Assembly (NCBI GenBank): GCA_902800395.1
Contig: CADCEC010000004.1
Location: forward strand, 124,001-188,000
Reading direction: 5' to 3'
DNA: 64,000 nucleotides
From: an uncultured Bacteroidota bacterium
GTDB taxonomy: Bacteria > Bacteroidota > Bacteroidia > Bacteroidales > P3
Shown: piece after piece, positions 1-7,856 of the stretch
Position numbering within the stretch: position 1 is the first letter of the stretch
How the letters are laid out: every line of letters starts with the position of its first letter
Translations under genes and position numbers: made by a program
Notes under the pieces: model-generated
The model's database searches: none
What the model was told of the DNA's origin: nothing
What the model saw: the letters and a program-made list of their open reading frames with translations, nothing else

Positions 1-1
1 G

Positions 2-2770
2 CTTAATATGCCTGGCTGCTACCGCGATGTGAAAGACACGACTTGTGTCGCCATGTTCAAGATTAAGGACCTTGAGGACGCTAAGGACCTTATGGACATG
101 CCTACCTACGCCATCGCTTGGACTACCACTCCCTGGACGCTGCCTTCGAACACTGCCCTCTGCGTGGGTCCCAATATCGACTATGTCACCATCGAGACCA
201 CCCATCCCTACAAGGAGACGCCCTGCCGCATCATCATGGCCAAGGCTCTGGTGGGTTCGATGTTCCCCGAGGGTAAGTCGCCCGAATACAAGATTGTCGG
301 CGAGTGCAAGGGTAAAGACCTTGAGGGTCTGCACTATGAGCAACTTATCCCCTGGGTGAAACCTACCGAGGTGAGCGATAAGGGTTCGTTCCGCATCATC
401 CTTGGCGACTACGTGACCACCGAGGATGGTACCGGTATCGTGCATATCGCCCCCACCTTCGGTGCCGACGACGCCCGTGTGGCCAAGAAGGCCGGCATCG
501 GCGACCTGCTGTTCTTCGACCGCGACGGCAAGCAGCTGCCCATGGTCGACAAGCAGGGCCGCTTCGCCCCCGTCGAGGATCTCGACCCCGAATGGGTGAA
601 GGCCAATGTGAATGTTGAAGAATACAGCAAGTATGCCGGCAAGTTTGTCAAGAACGCCTACGACCCCACCAAGGGCGAGAAGGACATGAGCCTCGACGTG
701 GAGTTGGTCATCATGCTCAAGGAGCAGGGCAAGCTCTTCAAGAGCGAGAAGCACACGCACAGCTACCCTCACTGCTGGCGTACCGACAAGCCCGTCCTCT
801 ATTACCCCCTCGACAGCTGGTTCATCCGCACCACGGCCCTCAAGGAGCGCATGATAGAACTCAACAAGACCATCAACTGGAAGCCCGAAGCCACCGGCAG
901 CGGCCGCTTCGGCAACTGGCTGGAGAATATCGTCGACTGGAATCTCAGCCGCAGCCGCTACTGGGGCACCCCGCTGCCCATCTGGCGCACCGAGGACGGC
1001 AAGGAGGAGAAGTGCATCGGCAGCGTGAAGGAGCTGAGCGCCGAAATCGAGAAGGCCGTCAAGGCCGGTCTCATGACCTCGAATCCCTATGCTGGCGACT
1101 ACAAGGACTTTGACCTCCATCGTCCCTATATCGACAACGTCATTCTGGTCAGCGATAGCGGCAAGCCCATGCGCCGTGAGCCGGACCTCATCGACGTGTG
1201 GTTCGACAGTGGCGCTATGCCTTACGCCCAGATACACTACATGGGCGGCGAGCTGAAGCCCACCGAGTTCCCGGCCGACTTCATCGCCGAGGGCGTCGAC
1301 CAGACCCGCGGCTGGTTCTACACGCTCCACGCCATCGGCACCATGTGCTTCGACAGCGTGGCGTTCAAAAATGTCATCTCCAACGGCCTGGTGCTCGACA
1401 AGAACGGCAACAAGATGTCGAAGCGCCTCGGCAATGCCGTCGACCCCTTCGAGACCCTCGGCAAGTACGGCCCCGACGCCACCCGCTGGTATATGATTAC
1501 CAACAGTCAGCCGTGGGACAACCTGAAGTTCGACGTCGAGGGTGTCGACGAGGTGCGCCGCAAACTCTTCGGCACGCTGTACAACACCTACAGCTTCTTC
1601 GCCCTCTATGCCAACCTCGACGGCTTCGACTACAGCCAGAAGGACCTCGACATCAAGGAGCGTCCCGAGATTGACCGCTGGATACTCTCCGAGCTCAACA
1701 CGCTGGTGAAGACCGTCGGCGACGCCATGGAGGACTACGAGCCTACCCGCGCCGGCCGCGCCATCGGCACCTTCGTGGATGCCTACCTCAGCAACTGGTA
1801 CGTGCGTCTCTGCCGTCGTCGCTTCTGGAAGGGCGAGATGACCGCCGACAAGGTCAGCGCCTACCAGACGCTCTACACCTGCCTCGAGACCCTCAGCCGC
1901 CTTATGGCCCCCATCGCCCCCTTCTTCAGCGAGAGGATGTTCCTCGACCTCAACGCCGTCACCAAGCGCTACGATGTCGAGTCCGTCCATCACCTCGGCT
2001 TCCCCGAATACCACGCCGAGATGGTCGACAAGGCCCTCGAGGAGCGCATGCAGCTGGCCCAGAAGGTCTGCTCTATGGTCCTCGGCCTGCGCAAGAAGAG
2101 CAACCTCCGCGTGCGTCAGCCGCTGCAGAAGATTGTCATCCCGGTGCGCGACGAGAACATGAAGGCCCAGATCGAGAAGGTGCAGCACCTCATCTGCTCC
2201 GAGCTCAACGTCAAGGAGATTGAGTTCCTCGCCGCCGACAACGACCTGCTGGTGAAGAAAATCAAGCCCAACTTCAAGACCCTCGGCCCGCGCTACGGCA
2301 AGGTGATGAAAGCCCTCGGTGCCGCCATCATGGCCTTCAGCCAGCAGCAGATCAACGCCCTCGAGGCCGACGGCCGCTGTGTGGTCAGCGTCGAAGGTCA
2401 GGATTGCGAAGTGCTGCTGAGCGACGTGGAAATCGCCACGCAGGACATCCCCGGCTGGGTGGTGGCCAACGACGGCAACCTCACCGTGGCCCTCGACATA
2501 CAGCTCACCCCCGAGCTCATCAACGAAGGCATCGCCCGCGAGCTGGTGAACCGCATCCAAAACATCCGCAAGGAACAGTTCGACGTCACCGACCGCATCG
2601 TCGTCGAGCTGCAGAGCGGCGAGTGGGACAGCGCCATCAACGCCCACCGCGACTACATCTGCACCGAGACCCTCTGCACCAGCCTCACCCTCGTCCCCTC
2701 CGTGGAAGGCGGCACCCCCATCGAGCTCCTCGACGGGCAGAACACGATGATTAAGATAGCGAAAGCTTAA
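2..2770 (+). CDS. ileS: isoleucyl-tRNA synthetase, 5' truncated by window edge
   Basis: Class I aminoacyl-tRNA synthetase that charges tRNA-Ile in the cytoplasm. The frame is open to the first bases of the window, so the N-terminus with the HIGH motif lies outside. The editing (CP1) domain motif WTTTPWTLPSNTA is near nt 118-156 and the KMSKRLGN catalytic loop is at about 1412-1435; an anticodon-binding and C-terminal region follows. About 920 residues are visible, fitting the long IleS form (over 1,000 aa) of Bacteroidetes. Near nt 61-97 it carries a short KDLEDAKDL stretch whose DNA resembles the GGACCTTAA micro-repeat found elsewhere in the window. The stop overlaps the next start by one base (TAATG), so the M20 peptidase is probably co-transcribed. 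Confidence 0.97.
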   Translation, partial: LNMPGCYRDVKDTTCVAMFKIKDLEDAKDLMDMPTYAIAWTTTPWTLPSNTALCVGPNIDYVTIETTHPYKETPCRIIMAKALVGSMFPEGKSPEYKIVGECKGKDLEGLHYEQLIPWVKPTEVSDKGSFRIILGDYVTTEDGTGIVHIAPTFGADDARVAKKAGIGDLLFFDRDGKQLPMVDKQGRFAPVEDLDPEWVKANVNVEEYSKYAGKFVKNAYDPTKGEKDMSLDVELVIMLKEQGKLFKSEKHTHSYPHCWRTDKPVLYYPLDSWFIRTTALKERMIELNKTINWKPEATGSGRFGNWLENIVDWNLSRSRYWGTPLPIWRTEDGKEEKCIGSVKELSAEIEKAVKAGLMTSNPYAGDYKDFDLHRPYIDNVILVSDSGKPMRREPDLIDVWFDSGAMPYAQIHYMGGELKPTEFPADFIAEGVDQTRGWFYTLHAIGTMCFDSVAFKNVISNGLVLDKNGNKMSKRLGNAVDPFETLGKYGPDATRWYMITNSQPWDNLKFDVEGVDEVRRKLFGTLYNTYSFFALYANLDGFDYSQKDLDIKERPEIDRWILSELNTLVKTVGDAMEDYEPTRAGRAIGTFVDAYLSNWYVRLCRRRFWKGEMTADKVSAYQTLYTCLETLSRLMAPIAPFFSERMFLDLNAVTKRYDVESVHHLGFPEYHAEMVDKALEERMQLAQKVCSMVLGLRKKSNLRVRQPLQKIVIPVRDENMKAQIEKVQHLICSELNVKEIEFLAADNDLLVKKIKPNFKTLGPRYGKVMKALGAAIMAFSQQQINALEADGRCVVSVEGQDCEVLLSDVEIATQDIPGWVVANDGNLTVALDIQLTPELINEGIARELVNRIQNIRKEQFDVTDRIVVELQSGEWDSAINAHRDYICTETLCTSLTLVPSVEGGTPIELLDGQNTMIKIAKA
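61..97 (+). repeat. micro-repeat tract (GGACCTTAAG-like) inside ileS
   Basis: Degenerate direct repeats of AAGGACCTTGAGGAC type encode KDLEDAKDL at the start of the visible editing domain. The same unit, inverted, occurs at 46020-46056 and 58945-58985. Confidence 0.45.
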
Positions 2771-4056
2771 TGGAAAACCTGATAGATAGAATCAAGCAGC
2801 TGGCGCATGCACAGCGCGAGGAGGTGATAGAGTGGCGGCGCTGGATGCACCGGCACCCCGACCTCTCGCAGGAGGAGTACGGCACCATGGAGTTCGTGGC
2901 CGAACGGCTGCGTGCCATGGGGCTGGACCCCAAGACGGGGATTGGCAAGACGGGCGTGATGGCGATGCTGGAAGGTAGGGGCGTACCCCCGTGTACGCCC
3001 ACAGAAATCAATGCATCTGGCAAGGGCGTACACGGGGGTACGCCCCTACAAGGAGATAAGGAGATAAGACAATACTGCGTCGCTTTGCGTTCCGACTATG
3101 ACGCCCTGCCTATCACCGAGTGCACGGGTCTGCCTTTCGCCAGCGAGAAACCTGGCGTGATGCATGCCTGCGGGCACGACATGCACACCTGCTCGCTACT
3201 CGGCGCCATCAAGATTCTCATACAACTGAAAGACCAGTTCAGCGGCACGCTGATGTTCATCTTCGAGCCGTCGGAGGAGAAATACCCCGGCGGCGCCCGC
3301 ATGATGATGGAGGACGGCCTCTTCGACGACATCATGCCCAACGAGATTTACTCCTTCCACTGCCTGCCGGAGATGGACTTCGGCAAAGTGGGCATGCGCA
3401 AAGGCAAGTATATGGCCTCGACCGACGAGCTCTACTGGACCGTCAAAGGCCTCGGCGGCCACGGCGCCACGCCGCACCTCAGCGTCGACCCCATCGTGGT
3501 GGCCAGCCATATCGTCATCGCCCTGCAGCAGGTGGTCAGCCGCAACGCCGCCCCCATGATGCCCACGGTGCTCACTATTGGCAAGATTCAGGAGGTGGGC
3601 GGCCGCACCAACATCATCCCCGACACGGTGAAGATGGAGGGCATCATCCGCACCTTCGACGAGAAGTGGCGCCTCGAGGCTCACGAGAAGATTCGCAAGA
3701 TAAGCACCGGCGTGGCCGAAGCCATGGGCGCCGAGTGCGACCTCTTCATCGACTACGGCTATCCCTACGTCTTCAACGACGACGCCTGCACGCAGCAGGT
3801 GCACGACAACGCCTGCGCCTTCCTCGGTGAGGAGAACGTCGAATGGCTCGACCTCCGCATGACGGCCGAAGACTTCGCCTTCTTCGCGCAGAAGATACCG
3901 GCCTGCTACTTCCGTATCGGCATCCACGAGCCTGGCACCCCCTTCAGCAACCTGCACCGTCCCAACCTCATGGTCGACGAGCGCAGCCTCGAGCTGGCCA
4001 ACGGCCTCATCGCCTACAACGCGCTGATGGCGCTGAATAATAGGATAAAACAATAA
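2770..4056 (+). CDS. M20 family metallopeptidase / amidohydrolase
   Basis: Zinc-dependent amidohydrolase of the M20D type (N-acyl-amino-acid or hippurate hydrolase group), probably cytoplasmic. Visible motifs are the metal-binding HACGHDMHT (about nt 3160-3190), the catalytic EPSEE stretch (about 3265), GGHGATPH in the dimerisation domain (about 3450) and TAEDFAFF near the C-terminus. The protein is 428 aa, longer than the usual 390-400. The surplus is an in-frame insertion (about residues 69-102) made of a perfect 26-bp inverted repeat followed by a GGAGATAA micro-repeat; on either side the conserved sequence (GVMAMLEG, then VALRSDYDALPITE) continues. Whether the insertion is tolerated as a surface loop is unknown. 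It overlaps ileS by one base and abuts the MATE gene. Confidence 0.93.
   Translation: MENLIDRIKQLAHAQREEVIEWRRWMHRHPDLSQEEYGTMEFVAERLRAMGLDPKTGIGKTGVMAMLEGRGVPPCTPTEINASGKGVHGGTPLQGDKEIRQYCVALRSDYDALPITECTGLPFASEKPGVMHACGHDMHTCSLLGAIKILIQLKDQFSGTLMFIFEPSEEKYPGGARMMMEDGLFDDIMPNEIYSFHCLPEMDFGKVGMRKGKYMASTDELYWTVKGLGGHGATPHLSVDPIVVASHIVIALQQVVSRNAAPMMPTVLTIGKIQEVGGRTNIIPDTVKMEGIIRTFDEKWRLEAHEKIRKISTGVAEAMGAECDLFIDYGYPYVFNDDACTQQVHDNACAFLGEENVEWLDLRMTAEDFAFFAQKIPACYFRIGIHEPGTPFSNLHRPNLMVDERSLELANGLIAYNALMALNNRIKQ
2975..3049. repeat. perfect 26-bp inverted repeat (REP-like palindrome) inside the M20 gene
   Basis: Arm 2975-3000 begins GTAGGGGCGTACCCCCGTGT and is exactly complementary to arm 3024-3049, with a 23-bp loop. 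The length keeps the reading frame. GTAGGGGCG...CGCCCCTAC ends resemble REP-type dispersed palindromes. Confidence 0.9.
3050..3074 (+). repeat. 25-bp dispersed repeat, copy 1
   Basis: AAGGAGATAAGGAGATAAGA followed by CAATA. The identical 25 bp recurs at 35803-35827 at the end of another gene. It directly follows the palindrome, as if both arrived together. Confidence 0.85.
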
Positions 4057-5484
4057 ATGGACAACGATATTCGCGAACTGGAAACCAAGCCCATGGGCAA
4101 GCTCCTCTGGCAGTATGCGCTGCCGGCGGTGGCTAGCCAGGTGGTGACCTCCATATATAATATTGTCGACCGTATCTTCCTGGGGAACAGTCCCGACGAC
4201 GGCAAGATGCTGCTGGCGGCCCTGACCATCACCTTCCCGCTGATGAACATCATCCATGCTTTCGGCTCGCTGGTGGGTGCCGGTTCGGGAGCCCGCATGA
4301 GTATTGTGCTGGGCCGCAAGGATGTGCGGTGGGCAGAGAAAATACTGGGTAACAGTATGCTCCTCACTTTCCTGTTCGGTTTCATCTTTGTGGTGGGAGG
4401 CTATCTCTGGATGCATCCCATCATCAACCTCTTCGCCGATGGCGCCTCGCAGCCGGTGATTGATGCCGCCTGCGAGTACATGTACATCGTCCTCCCCGGC
4501 ATGTTCCTCTTGACGGTGACTTACAATCTTGTAGGTCTTATCCGCTCGTCGGGCTACCCGATGAAGGGTATGTGGATTATGGTGGGCGGTGCGGCATTGA
4601 ACATCCTGCTCGACTTCATCTTTATCAGCGAGATGGGGTGGGGTATGAAGGGTGCAGCCTGGGCTACGACCCTCTCGATGGGCGCGTCGGCCACCGTAGC
4701 GGTGCTCCACTTTGTGCAGCCCAAGTCGTTCATCCGCTTCAAACGCCACGCTTGGGCCCCCAAGTTCTATATCTTCCGTAATATCCTAGCTATCGGCATC
4801 AGTCCCTTCTCGATGAATGTGGCGGCTTTCGCCGTGGTGGCGGTGCTGAACCGTCAGCTGATAGCCTATGGTGGCGACGACGCGATGACGGTATACGGCG
4901 CAGCCAACTCTTACATGGGCTTGATATTCATGGTGCTGCTGGGACTCTGTCAGGCTATGCAACCTATTGCGGGTTACAACTACGGCGCCCGCCGCAACGA
5001 CCGTCTGCGGCAGGTGTATATCCTCACGATGAATGTCTGTGTCATCATCGGTATCATTGGTGCCGCGTCGGCGCTCATCTTCCCGCGCACCATCATCGGC
5101 TTCTTCAACTCCGAGCCCGAAATTCTCGACATGGGTGCGCCAGCCTTGCGCTACCTGATGGTTTTCTGTCCGCTGATAGCCTTCACGGTCACCAATTCGC
5201 AACTCTTCCAGAGCATCGACCAGCCCTGGATAGCCATCGTCACGAGCCTCTCGCGTCAGGTCATCTTCCTCATCCCGCTGTCGCTCATCTTCCCGGGCAT
5301 TGTCTACGATATCACCGGCGACGGCGTCACGGGAGTGTGGCAGGCCTGTGCCATCTGCGATGTGTTGGGTGCCCTATTGTCACTGGTTTTGCTGCTGACC
5401 CACCGACAGGTCTTCCGCATGGACTATGTCCCGAAGGAACGTCGTCCGCGAAAGGAACTTGGCCCCAAAGAAAATGAAAAGTGA
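4057..5484 (+). CDS. MATE family efflux transporter
   Basis: Twelve-helix inner-membrane antiporter of the multidrug and toxin extrusion family (DinF/NorM-like). The N-terminal segment with LLWQYALPAVASQVV and DRIFLGN is typical of helix 1 in MATE proteins, and two homologous halves follow, with a basic cytoplasmic tail (KERRPRK). At 475 aa it is of normal length. It starts immediately after the M20 stop and its own stop overlaps the murB GTG start (GTGA), so the four genes from ileS to murB look like one transcription unit. Substrate cannot be told from sequence. Confidence 0.93.
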   Translation: MDNDIRELETKPMGKLLWQYALPAVASQVVTSIYNIVDRIFLGNSPDDGKMLLAALTITFPLMNIIHAFGSLVGAGSGARMSIVLGRKDVRWAEKILGNSMLLTFLFGFIFVVGGYLWMHPIINLFADGASQPVIDAACEYMYIVLPGMFLLTVTYNLVGLIRSSGYPMKGMWIMVGGAALNILLDFIFISEMGWGMKGAAWATTLSMGASATVAVLHFVQPKSFIRFKRHAWAPKFYIFRNILAIGISPFSMNVAAFAVVAVLNRQLIAYGGDDAMTVYGAANSYMGLIFMVLLGLCQAMQPIAGYNYGARRNDRLRQVYILTMNVCVIIGIIGAASALIFPRTIIGFFNSEPEILDMGAPALRYLMVFCPLIAFTVTNSQLFQSIDQPWIAIVTSLSRQVIFLIPLSLIFPGIVYDITGDGVTGVWQACAICDVLGALLSLVLLLTHRQVFRMDYVPKERRPRKELGPKENEK

Positions 5485-6458
5485 AAGTTTTTGAGAACAT
5501 ATCATTAAAGCCCTATAATACCTTCGGCATCGACGTGAAAGCCAGAAGGGTGGTGGTGTTGGAGCCCGGCGACGATTTAAGTGGAAAGTGGAAAGTGGAA
5601 AGTGGAAAGTGTCTGGTGATTGGCGCTGGAAGCAATATGGTGTTTACCAAGGACTACGAGGGCACCGTCATTACGTTGTCTAAAACCTTTCACCTTTCAC
5701 CTTTCACCTCTCACCTTGTCACCGCGTGGGGAGGAATGGTGATGGATGACCTCATCCAGTGGACCCTCGACCACGGGCTTTACGGTCTCGAGAACCTCTC
5801 GGCTATTCCCGGCACCGTGGGAGCCTCTGCGGTGCAGAATGTGGGCGCCTATGGTGCTGAAGCGAAAGACTTTATCGAGAGAGTCGAGGCTTACGACCTG
5901 CAGGAACGCCGCCATTGCACCTTCAGCAATGCCGACTGCCACTTCGCCTACCGCGACTCCTTCTTCAAGCACCATCCCGGACGTTACCTCATCCTCCGCG
6001 TCACCTACCGCCTGAGCCGCGAGTTTGTCCCCAACCTCAGCTACAAAGCCCTTGAAGGCTTGCCGCACGACACCGCCCAGCAGCTTCGCGAGGCCATCAC
6101 AGAGGTGCGCTGGAACAAACTCCCGCGTCCCGAGGAACACGGCTCCGCTGGCAGCTTTTTTAAAAACCCCGTCGTCGACGAATCCACCTACCTACGCCTT
6201 AAAGCTGAATATCCCGACATGCCCGACGCCCACAGATCAGACAATGGTTATAAGCTTTCGGCGGGCTGGCTCATTGACCGTGCCGGATGGAAAGGTCGCA
6301 CGCAGGGTAGGGCAGGGGTCTGGCCCAAGAACGCCCTCGTCCTATACAATGCTGACGGCTGCTCCGGTGACGAAGTCCGCGCCCTCGCCGCCGCCATACA
6401 ACAAGATGTGAAACAGAAATTTGGCGTCGCCCTCGACCCCGAAGCGATTATAATCTAA
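5481..6458 (+). CDS. murB: UDP-N-acetylenolpyruvoylglucosamine reductase
   Basis: FAD- and NADPH-dependent reductase that makes UDP-N-acetylmuramate for peptidoglycan. Visible are the N-terminal NTFGIDVKAR, the FAD-site GAGSNMVF, GTVGASAVQNVGAYG, the catalytic-serine motif AGSFFKNP, and the C-terminal AGVWPKNALVLYN. The start is GTG at 5481, overlapping the MATE stop by four bases; the sequence MKVFENISLKPYNTF aligns naturally from there. Two micro-repeat tracts interrupt conserved sequence in frame: (GTGGAAA)n at 5581-5611, encoding SGKWKVESGK, and its inverted counterpart (CTTTCAC)n at 5686-5715, encoding FHLSPFTSHL. The two tracts are reverse complements, so the mRNA could pair here. Confidence 0.95.
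   Translation: MKVFENISLKPYNTFGIDVKARRVVVLEPGDDLSGKWKVESGKCLVIGAGSNMVFTKDYEGTVITLSKTFHLSPFTSHLVTAWGGMVMDDLIQWTLDHGLYGLENLSAIPGTVGASAVQNVGAYGAEAKDFIERVEAYDLQERRHCTFSNADCHFAYRDSFFKHHPGRYLILRVTYRLSREFVPNLSYKALEGLPHDTAQQLREAITEVRWNKLPRPEEHGSAGSFFKNPVVDESTYLRLKAEYPDMPDAHRSDNGYKLSAGWLIDRAGWKGRTQGRAGVWPKNALVLYNADGCSGDEVRALAAAIQQDVKQKFGVALDPEAIII
5581..5611 (+). repeat. heptamer micro-repeat (GTGGAAA)n in murB
   Basis: About four tandem GTGGAAA units with 7-bp period, in frame, placed between the conserved N-terminus and the FAD loop. The same tract is found at 51511-51540 in tolC and, degenerate, at 25897-25930 in mfd. Confidence 0.9.
5686..5715 (+). repeat. heptamer micro-repeat (CTTTCAC)n in murB
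   Basis: Four near-perfect CTTTCAC units, the reverse complement of the tract at 5581-5611 (GTGAAAG versus GTGGAAA units differ by one base). It lies in frame after the conserved VITLSK strand. Confidence 0.85.
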
Positions 6459-6478
6459 CGACAACGGTTAATATTAAA

Positions 6479-7071
6479 ACGACAACAGAGACAACGCAGA
6501 CAACGACGAAACGCCAACATGGCGTTTCGTAAGGATGGAGAAAACAGGTTTCGTTATGATGGATATTGCTAAATACAAAGATGAGTGTTACGATGTGATG
6601 GGTGCCATTTACAATGTGAAGAAAGAATTGGGGCCAGGTTTGAATGAAAAGATATATCAGGAGGGGTTGGCTATGGAACTGTCTTTGCAAAAGATACCCT
6701 TTGAAAGGGAATTTGCGGTGCATCCTGTTTATCGTGGAAAGCAGATGGAGTCAATCTTCTTTTTGGATTTCTTTTGTAAGGGAAGTATCATTGTGGAATT
6801 GAAATCGGTTTCTGCTCTCAATAAAGAGCATCGTGCACAGTTATATAATTACATGCATTTGGTAAAGCCGATGGTAGGTATTTTGGTGAATTTTGCTCCA
6901 TTATACGCAGAAATTGAACGTTATTATTATGATAAGGATTTGGACTTGATAGTCAATTCTGATGGCAAAAAACTAAGGAACAGATATGATGACAACATAG
7001 AATTTCATAGTATCCGTTAAGGAAAACGCATGTTGCGTTTTCCCTGTTGTCTGCATTGTCTATGTTGTCGT
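6479..7071. mobile_element. TIR-bounded element carrying a GxxExxY gene
   Basis: Left end 6479-6504 begins ACGACAACAGAGACAACGCA; the right end 7046-7071, read on the minus strand, begins ACGACAACATAGACAATGCA; 24 of 26 positions match. Just inside each end is a hairpin: CGAAACGCC/GGCGTTTCG at 6507-6529 and GGAAAACGCA/TGCGTTTTCC at 7021-7043. Extra ACGACAA copies lie just outside both ends (about 6457 and 7091). The only gene within is GxxExxY; there is no recognisable transposase. Gene-less relatives are at 9177-9294 and 43003-43090. Mobility is inferred. Confidence 0.7.
6535..7020 (+). CDS. GxxExxY protein, PD-(D/E)XK nuclease-like fold
   Basis: A 161-aa protein carrying the family signature GLNEKIY (GxxExxY) and a PD-(D/E)XK-like core: FFLDFF with an Asp, then IIVELKSV giving the E-x-K. 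The family is common in Bacteroidetes and Planctomycetes; its function is not established to my knowledge. Base composition is clearly more AT-rich than murB and the 7110 gene on either side, suggesting transfer. It lies exactly between two hairpin-plus-TIR ends, so it is either the cargo or the motor of that element. Start could be ATG 6535 or a later Met (6556 or 6559, MMDIAKYKDE), which would fit the family's usual N-terminus better. No partner gene is adjacent. Confidence 0.9.
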   Translation: MEKTGFVMMDIAKYKDECYDVMGAIYNVKKELGPGLNEKIYQEGLAMELSLQKIPFEREFAVHPVYRGKQMESIFFLDFFCKGSIIVELKSVSALNKEHRAQLYNYMHLVKPMVGILVNFAPLYAEIERYYYDKDLDLIVNSDGKKLRNRYDDNIEFHSIR

Positions 7072-7109
7072 AAAAATAAAGTTATTATTGTCGTAAAATT
7101 AAAGTAGTT

Positions 7110-7718
7110 ATGGATAATATTGAGAAGTTTTGGCAGTGGTTTGTGGACCACAATGAGGAACTGGTCGCTATGGGCGACCTCGAAGAGAAAGATCGCGAGC
7201 AGCTGGAGAACGCCCTGCAGTACCAGCTGACGAAATACTGCGACGGCCTCACCTACGAGATAGGCGACGCCACCGCCAACGGCCGCACCCTCACCTTCAC
7301 CGCCGAGGGCGACACCGACCTCTTCCGCTATGTGGTGGAACTCGTCGACAACGCCCCCGACCTCGACTGGTGGGAGTTCATCGCCTTCAAACAGCCCATG
7401 GGCACCGAACTCAAGGTGCGCTTCGACAAGCTCCTCTTCGACACCCGCAAGATGTACTTCCAACAGCTTGAATGTGAGGAAGAACCCGAGATGCTAGGAT
7501 TACGCATCGCCGTCGAGGACGGCCAGCGGCAGGACGAGGATTTCCAGGTGGGCGTCTATGTGACCCTCGAAGCCCTCCTCGGCGAGTTCGACTGCGCCAC
7601 CCTCATCGGCTATATGGAGACCGTCCCCGTGCCCGAGGAACCATTTAAGAGCGGCTTCCAGCCGTTGGACGACCTGCCCAAGTTCGTCGAGTGGTTCAAG
7701 GCCAAACGCGACGAGTAA
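7110..7718 (+). CDS. hypothetical acidic protein, 202 aa
   Basis: No family recognised. It begins MDNIEKFWQWFVDHNEEL and is rich in Asp and Glu, with WWEFIAFKQPMGTELKVRF in the middle and a C-terminal LPKFVEWFKAKRDE. No signal peptide or membrane segment, so cytoplasmic. The Trp-rich opening and closing helices are similar to each other (IEKFWQWF and FVEWFK). It follows the GxxExxY element by about 40 bp and is separated from purA by a heptamer tract and a promoter, so it is probably a single-gene unit. Codon use is GC-rich like the housekeeping neighbours, so it is likely native. Confidence 0.8.
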   Translation: MDNIEKFWQWFVDHNEELVAMGDLEEKDREQLENALQYQLTKYCDGLTYEIGDATANGRTLTFTAEGDTDLFRYVVELVDNAPDLDWWEFIAFKQPMGTELKVRFDKLLFDTRKMYFQQLECEEEPEMLGLRIAVEDGQRQDEDFQVGVYVTLEALLGEFDCATLIGYMETVPVPEEPFKSGFQPLDDLPKFVEWFKAKRDE

Positions 7719-7744
7719 CCTAACGAAAAAAAGTTTTTTAAACG

Positions 7745-7779
7745 ACTTTTTTCACTTTTCACTTTTCACTTTTCACTTT
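7745..7779 (+). repeat. heptamer micro-repeat (TTTTCAC)n upstream of purA
   Basis: Four to five tandem TTTTCAC units directly upstream of the purA promoter, covering the -33 region. Copy-number change here would move upstream sequence relative to the promoter. Confidence 0.85.
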
Positions 7780-7784
7780 TTTCG

Positions 7785-7792
7785 TATCTTTG
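7785..7792 (+). promoter_or_regulatory. purA promoter core, TATCTTTG
   Basis: Matches the Bacteroidetes -7 consensus TAnnTTTG, about 65 bp before the purA start. Confidence 0.7.
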
Positions 7793-7856
7793 CATTTTGT
7801 GTCGGTGTGTGATTGTGAGGGCGAGATGAGTTTTATTTATTGATTATAAAGTATAT

